This document shows positions 12,692-15,667 of a stretch of 15,667 nucleotides of DNA, piece by piece; the first letter of the stretch is position 1; every line of letters begins with the position of its first letter. The notes under the pieces were generated by a model. That model did no database searches. It saw only the letters and a list, made by a program, of their open reading frames with translations, and was not told the origin of the DNA. The DNA comes from Chitinophaga pinensis (lineage in GTDB: Bacteria; Bacteroidota; Bacteroidia; SXHM01), in NCBI GenBank assembly GCA_945889235.1, contig CAMDBK010000038.1, positions 1-15,667 on the forward strand, read 5' to 3'. A program made the translations under genes and the position numbers.

Positions 12692-12764
12692 TTAGATTTG
12701 AGATGTTAGATTTGAGAAAACTGCTGCTGTCTCAAATCTCATATCTGACTTCTCACATCTGATT
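12692..12764. repeat. Two inverted heptamer arrays forming a hairpin between operon genes
   Basis: Left array: TTAGATT, TGAGATG, TTAGATT, TGAGAAA (12692-12719). Right array: TCTCAAA, TCTCATA, TCTGACT, TCTCACA, TCTGATT (12730-12764). AGATTTGAGA (12708-12717) pairs perfectly with TCTCAAATCT (12730-12739) over a 12-nt loop. The right array runs into the stop codon of the upstream lipoprotein gene. It fills the only sizeable gap of the cluster and may act as an attenuator or processing site. Confidence 0.7.
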
Positions 12765-13260
12765 AGTAATATCTGTATTCGTTTGAGGTCATCATGGCAA
12801 AATAAACCAACTCAGGGGTAATGGTATTGTCTCCTGCTACTTCATTTTCAATATGCCACAACTCAAATTCATTGGGCAAACGATTGAAAAATTTCACGTA
12901 ACTGTCTTTTATAAACTGCTGCACATTTGCTGACATCTCTGTTTGTGTAGGTATATCGGCACCTCCATCATTCAAAAAATTTTTTATAATCATTTGTTCT
13001 ATCAAACGCTGGTCGCCAAAGGCAACATATGCTGTTTGAATTTCCACCAATTGTGTTTGTGAAATGTTTGCTCCGAATAAATCACTGTAGGCAATAGAAA
13101 TAAAGGTGAATGTTGTTTTTACGTTGGGTTTATTGGCGTCCGGTTTTTGAACATTAACATCTGTAACACCGTAAATAAAATCTGTATCTTTTTTACATGA
13201 CGACAGAAACGAAACCAGTAAAAGCGGCAATATCCAGTATAGTTTATTTGCTCTTTTCAT
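12763..13260 (-). CDS. Helical lipoprotein with one R-x-P module
   Basis: A 165-residue protein from the ATG at 13260, 2 nt after the stop of the previous gene; a TTG at 13266 overlapping that stop would add only two residues. It has a lipoprotein signal (hydrophobic 8-18, lipobox LSSC, Cys22, then Lys-Lys). The C-terminal third carries the module SYVKFFNRLPNEFELWHIEN followed about 30 residues later by MMTSNEYRYY, the very C-terminus. The same pattern occurs three times in the neighbouring upstream protein, so the two are probably related by domain duplication and act together. No named family is certain; the pattern recalls the helical DUF1549/DUF4214-type repeats that accompany DUF1501 proteins. 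Confidence 0.8.
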   Translation of the reverse strand: MKRANKLYWILPLLLVSFLSSCKKDTDFIYGVTDVNVQKPDANKPNVKTTFTFISIAYSDLFGANISQTQLVEIQTAYVAFGDQRLIEQMIIKNFLNDGGADIPTQTEMSANVQQFIKDSYVKFFNRLPNEFELWHIENEVAGDNTITPELVYFAMMTSNEYRYY

Positions 13261-13262
13261 TG

Positions 13263-14138
13263 TCAATTTAGTCCTACATATTCATCGGTGGTTAAAACTT
13301 TTTTCAGTAATCCTTTATAATCTCCGTTATTTGTATAAAGTGTAGTATATAATGATGATTCCTCAGATGTTGGTTGACGGAAAAGGTAGGCGTTAAAAAC
13401 TATTTTCACTTGTCCGCCATAGTAGTCTTCGGATGCAAAAAAGATGTCCATAAAATCTTGTTTGCTGGTACCTATTTCAAAAAATAATACTCCGCTTAAA
13501 CCGTCCACAATTTTGGTTGCTTCGGCCAACTCTGCATCGGTGGGATAGCGTGAAAGAAAATGTTCAAACGTTGCGGTAATAAAATTTTCGGTACCCATAT
13601 TCAACTCATCATAAAACGAGTTGTTAACCATGGTGTGATGCATTTCCACTACTGATATATTTCCTGCGGCAAGCTCGTAATAAACATCTTGTAATTCTTG
13701 CAAACGTATGATCTCATAATTAAGCGCATCATAAAAAGGCTCATATTCGGGTTGCGTGAGCAGCAATTGAAAGATGTATATGTTTTGTGTTATTACTGCG
13801 GTATCAAAGTTTACGAGCAAGTATGTGTAATAATTCTTGTAAAGGTTTTCGAAGTACTCGGGTTTATCCAAAACGGATTGCACAAATGATTCGCGGCTGA
13901 TTTGTGAAAGGGATGAATTTTCGAGCAGCGTAACTCCTTCGCTTTTTTCGGTGTCACTTGGTTTGCGACCGAGCAGACTGATGTAGGTTTTGTTTACATA
14001 GGTGTCAATAACGATGCTTGACAATGTACTGTCTGGCGGTGGAACGTTGTTAGGAATTAAAACCTCTTCGTGTTTAGTACAGGAGGAAAAAATTGTCAGC
14101 ACCAAAATAAAGAGCAACCAACGAAATTTATTGAGCAT
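13263..14138 (-). CDS. Helical lipoprotein with three R-x-P modules
   Basis: A 291-residue protein from the ATG at 14138 (a TTG two codons upstream is less likely). The signal peptide ends in TIFSSC (Cys20). The mature protein is mostly helical and contains three copies of a module Y/F-x-x-L/F-L-x-R-x-P-[ST]-x-x-E: YISLLGRKPSDTE (Arg58), FEHFLSRYPTDAE (Arg197) and FNAYLFRQPTSEE (Arg254). Each is followed about 30-40 residues later by a short S/T/K-x-E-Y-type word (LDKPEYFE, FASEDYYGG, LTTDEYVGL). The spacing resembles planctomycete DUF1549 and DUF4214 repeats. It is the first gene of the exported cluster; its stop is 2 nt before the next gene. It is probably a surface-anchored scaffold or binding partner of the Tat-exported protein, by inference only. 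Confidence 0.8.
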   Translation of the reverse strand: MLNKFRWLLFILVLTIFSSCTKHEEVLIPNNVPPPDSTLSSIVIDTYVNKTYISLLGRKPSDTEKSEGVTLLENSSLSQISRESFVQSVLDKPEYFENLYKNYYTYLLVNFDTAVITQNIYIFQLLLTQPEYEPFYDALNYEIIRLQELQDVYYELAAGNISVVEMHHTMVNNSFYDELNMGTENFITATFEHFLSRYPTDAELAEATKIVDGLSGVLFFEIGTSKQDFMDIFFASEDYYGGQVKIVFNAYLFRQPTSEESSLYTTLYTNNGDYKGLLKKVLTTDEYVGLN

Positions 14139-14180
14139 GTTCAATTAATTTTATCCGGTAAAAATATAAAATATTGTCAA

Positions 14181-14246
14181 TTTCGAATTGAACAAAATTG
14201 CGGATTACTGAGTTATTCCGCAATTTAAAATTCTTAATCCGAAATG
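14181..14246 (-). repeat. Dispersed element copy B with terminator-like stem
   Basis: A 66-nt segment that aligns with 1990-2057: both share the 18-nt word ending ...AAATTGCGGA (14187-14204), TCCGCAATTTAAAAT (14217-14231) and an end word AATCCG(C/A)AATG (14236-14246). AAATTGCGGA (14195-14204) pairs with TCCGCAATTT (14217-14226) over a 12-nt loop. It abuts the stop codon of the M20 peptidase gene, as copy A lies 5 nt beyond the 3' end of the gene at 2063-3001. Confidence 0.7.
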
Positions 14247-15614
14247 TTACTTACTCATCTCCGCAAAATTTTTGAAAAAGTACGGAATGGTTTCAATACC
14301 TTTCAGGTAGTTGAAAATTCCGTAGTGTTCGTTGGGCGAGTGGATGGCATCTGAATCCAAACCGAAACCAAACAACACCGTTTTCAGTCCCAGCTCTTTT
14401 TCAAATAAGGCAACAATAGGAATGCTGCCGCCCGAGCGTTGCGGAATTGGTTTTTTTCCGAAGGTGGTTTGCATCGCTTTGTCTGCTGCTTTATAAGCAA
14501 TAGAGTCTGTTGGTGTAACAGCTGCCTCACCGCCATGGTGTGCGGTAACTTTTACCTTCACCGACTTAGGTGCAATGGAAATAAAATGTTTGGTAAACAA
14601 AGCTGTTATTTCATCGGGTGTTTGGTTGGGCACGAGGCGCATGGAGATTTTTGCTGATGCTTTGGAGGCAATAACCGTCTTCGCGCCTTCGCCCTGATAG
14701 CCACCCCAGATGCCGTTTACATCCAATGTTGGACGGATGGAAACGCGCTCGTTGGTGCTGTAATCGGTTTCACCGTGTATGTCCGAAAGGTCCAAATGTT
14801 TTTTGTATTCATCAAGGCTGAAAGGCGCTTTCGCCATTTCTGCACGCTCTTCGGTGCTTAGTATTTCAACGTTATCATAAAAGCCGGGGATGTTTACTTT
14901 GTTGTCTTTATCGTGCAGGGAGGCAATCATTTCGCACAAAATATTAATAGGGTTTGCAACCGCACCGCCATAAATGCCGCTGTGCAAATCGCGGTTGGGG
15001 CCGGTAACTTCCACTTCCATGTAGCTTAATCCGCGCAGACCTACGGTGATGGAAGGAATATCATTGGCAATCATTCCCGTGTCGGAAATCAAGACCACAT
15101 CAGCTTTCAATCGGTCTTTGTTGGCTTTTACAAATGTTCCCAGGTTATCGCTGCCAACTTCTTCCTCGCCTTCAATCATAAATTTAATGTTGCATGGAAG
15201 CGTGTTGGTTTTCATCATCAGCTCAAATGCTTTCACGTGCATATACATTTGTCCTTTGTCATCGCAGGCACCGCGGGCATAAATTTTTTCGTCCTTAATA
15301 ACGGGGTCAAACGGGGGTGAGGTCCACAAATCCAAGGGATCGGGAGGCTGCACATCGTAGTGACCATAAACCAACACAGTAGGGGAGGAGGGAGAGATTA
15401 TTTTTTCGCCATACACCACCGGGTAGCCCTTGGTCTGGCAGATTTCTACGTTATCGGCACCGGCTTCAACAAGGCGTTTTTTTACCTCATCTGCAGTTTT
15501 GAAAACGCTTTCTTTATAATTGGGATCGGCACTGATAGAGGGGATTCTTAACAGGTCTAACAGTTCGTTGATAAAACGGTCTTTGTTTTCGGTGATGTAG
15601 TTTTGGATGGTCAT
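14247..15614 (-). CDS. M20-family metallo-dipeptidase / carboxypeptidase
   Basis: A 455-residue cytosolic protein (no signal peptide) of the M20 dipeptidase type. The di-zinc site is complete: LVYGHYDVQPP (His85, with Asp87), GACDDKGQ (Asp118), EGEEEVGS (general base Glu151, ligand Glu152), LISDTGM (Asp178) and IHSPNEHY (His425). The lid or dimerisation domain lies in the middle (about 195-320, with GLRGLSYMEVEVTGPNRDLH). These enzymes split dipeptides or acyl-amino acids; together with the S46 dipeptidyl-peptidase nearby a peptide-to-amino-acid route is plausible: DPP7 releases dipeptides outside and this enzyme could split them inside. The ATG at 15614 is followed by a typical amphipathic start. 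The gene is alone, and its 3' end abuts a dispersed repeat. Exact substrate cannot be fixed. Confidence 0.94.
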   Translation of the reverse strand: MTIQNYITENKDRFINELLDLLRIPSISADPNYKESVFKTADEVKKRLVEAGADNVEICQTKGYPVVYGEKIISPSSPTVLVYGHYDVQPPDPLDLWTSPPFDPVIKDEKIYARGACDDKGQMYMHVKAFELMMKTNTLPCNIKFMIEGEEEVGSDNLGTFVKANKDRLKADVVLISDTGMIANDIPSITVGLRGLSYMEVEVTGPNRDLHSGIYGGAVANPINILCEMIASLHDKDNKVNIPGFYDNVEILSTEERAEMAKAPFSLDEYKKHLDLSDIHGETDYSTNERVSIRPTLDVNGIWGGYQGEGAKTVIASKASAKISMRLVPNQTPDEITALFTKHFISIAPKSVKVKVTAHHGGEAAVTPTDSIAYKAADKAMQTTFGKKPIPQRSGGSIPIVALFEKELGLKTVLFGFGLDSDAIHSPNEHYGIFNYLKGIETIPYFFKNFAEMSK

Positions 15615-15667
15615 GGGTTAAGTTGGTTACTTTTAAGAAATCTTTTTAATTTCTACAGATAAATTGT

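Overview
The window looks like a chromosomal segment of an environmental Bacteroidota bacterium. The signs are lipoprotein signals ending in S-C-K-K, a family S46 dipeptidyl-peptidase, a Bacteroidota-type MnmG, promoter words of the TTTG / TAnnTTTG kind, no clear Shine-Dalgarno sequences, and many short intergenic repeats. No rRNA, tRNA, CRISPR array, transposase or integrase gene was seen.

Layout: (1) 52-645, a Cys-rich lipoprotein. (2) 647-3655, an accessory stretch with a vapBC-type toxin-antitoxin pair between two direct copies of a dispersed repeat, two HTH/coiled-coil regulators on the minus strand, an uncharacterised two-domain protein, and a nine-unit, indel-free 21-bp tandem array just upstream of the first regulator. 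(3) 3656-7565, a plus-strand housekeeping block ybeY - higB - higA - mnmG - SAM methyltransferase. The higBA pair sits between ybeY and mnmG, with its own Bacteroidota-type promoter and a palindromic operator candidate, and the mnmG ATG directly follows the higA stop. Two perfect 16-bp parS centromere palindromes flank the start of the methyltransferase gene. (4) 7817-9946, an exported S46 dipeptidyl-peptidase with a DPP7-type specificity residue. (5) 9957-14138, a minus-strand cluster of five exported proteins: two lipoproteins sharing a repeated R-x-P module, a Tat-exported alkaline-phosphatase-superfamily (DUF1501-like) protein, a lipoprotein with a CX4CH haem-like motif, and a small lipoprotein. 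(6) 14247-15614, an M20 metallo-dipeptidase.

The main signals beyond ordinary annotation are the parS pair, the phased 21-bp array, 7-bp tandem repeats that lie inside the reading frames of ybeY and mnmG as well as between genes, the higBA promoter/operator that may control mnmG, a ~67-bp element found at the 3' ends of two unrelated minus-strand genes, and the exported DUF1501-like cluster. The functions proposed for the arrays and for the exported cluster are inference.
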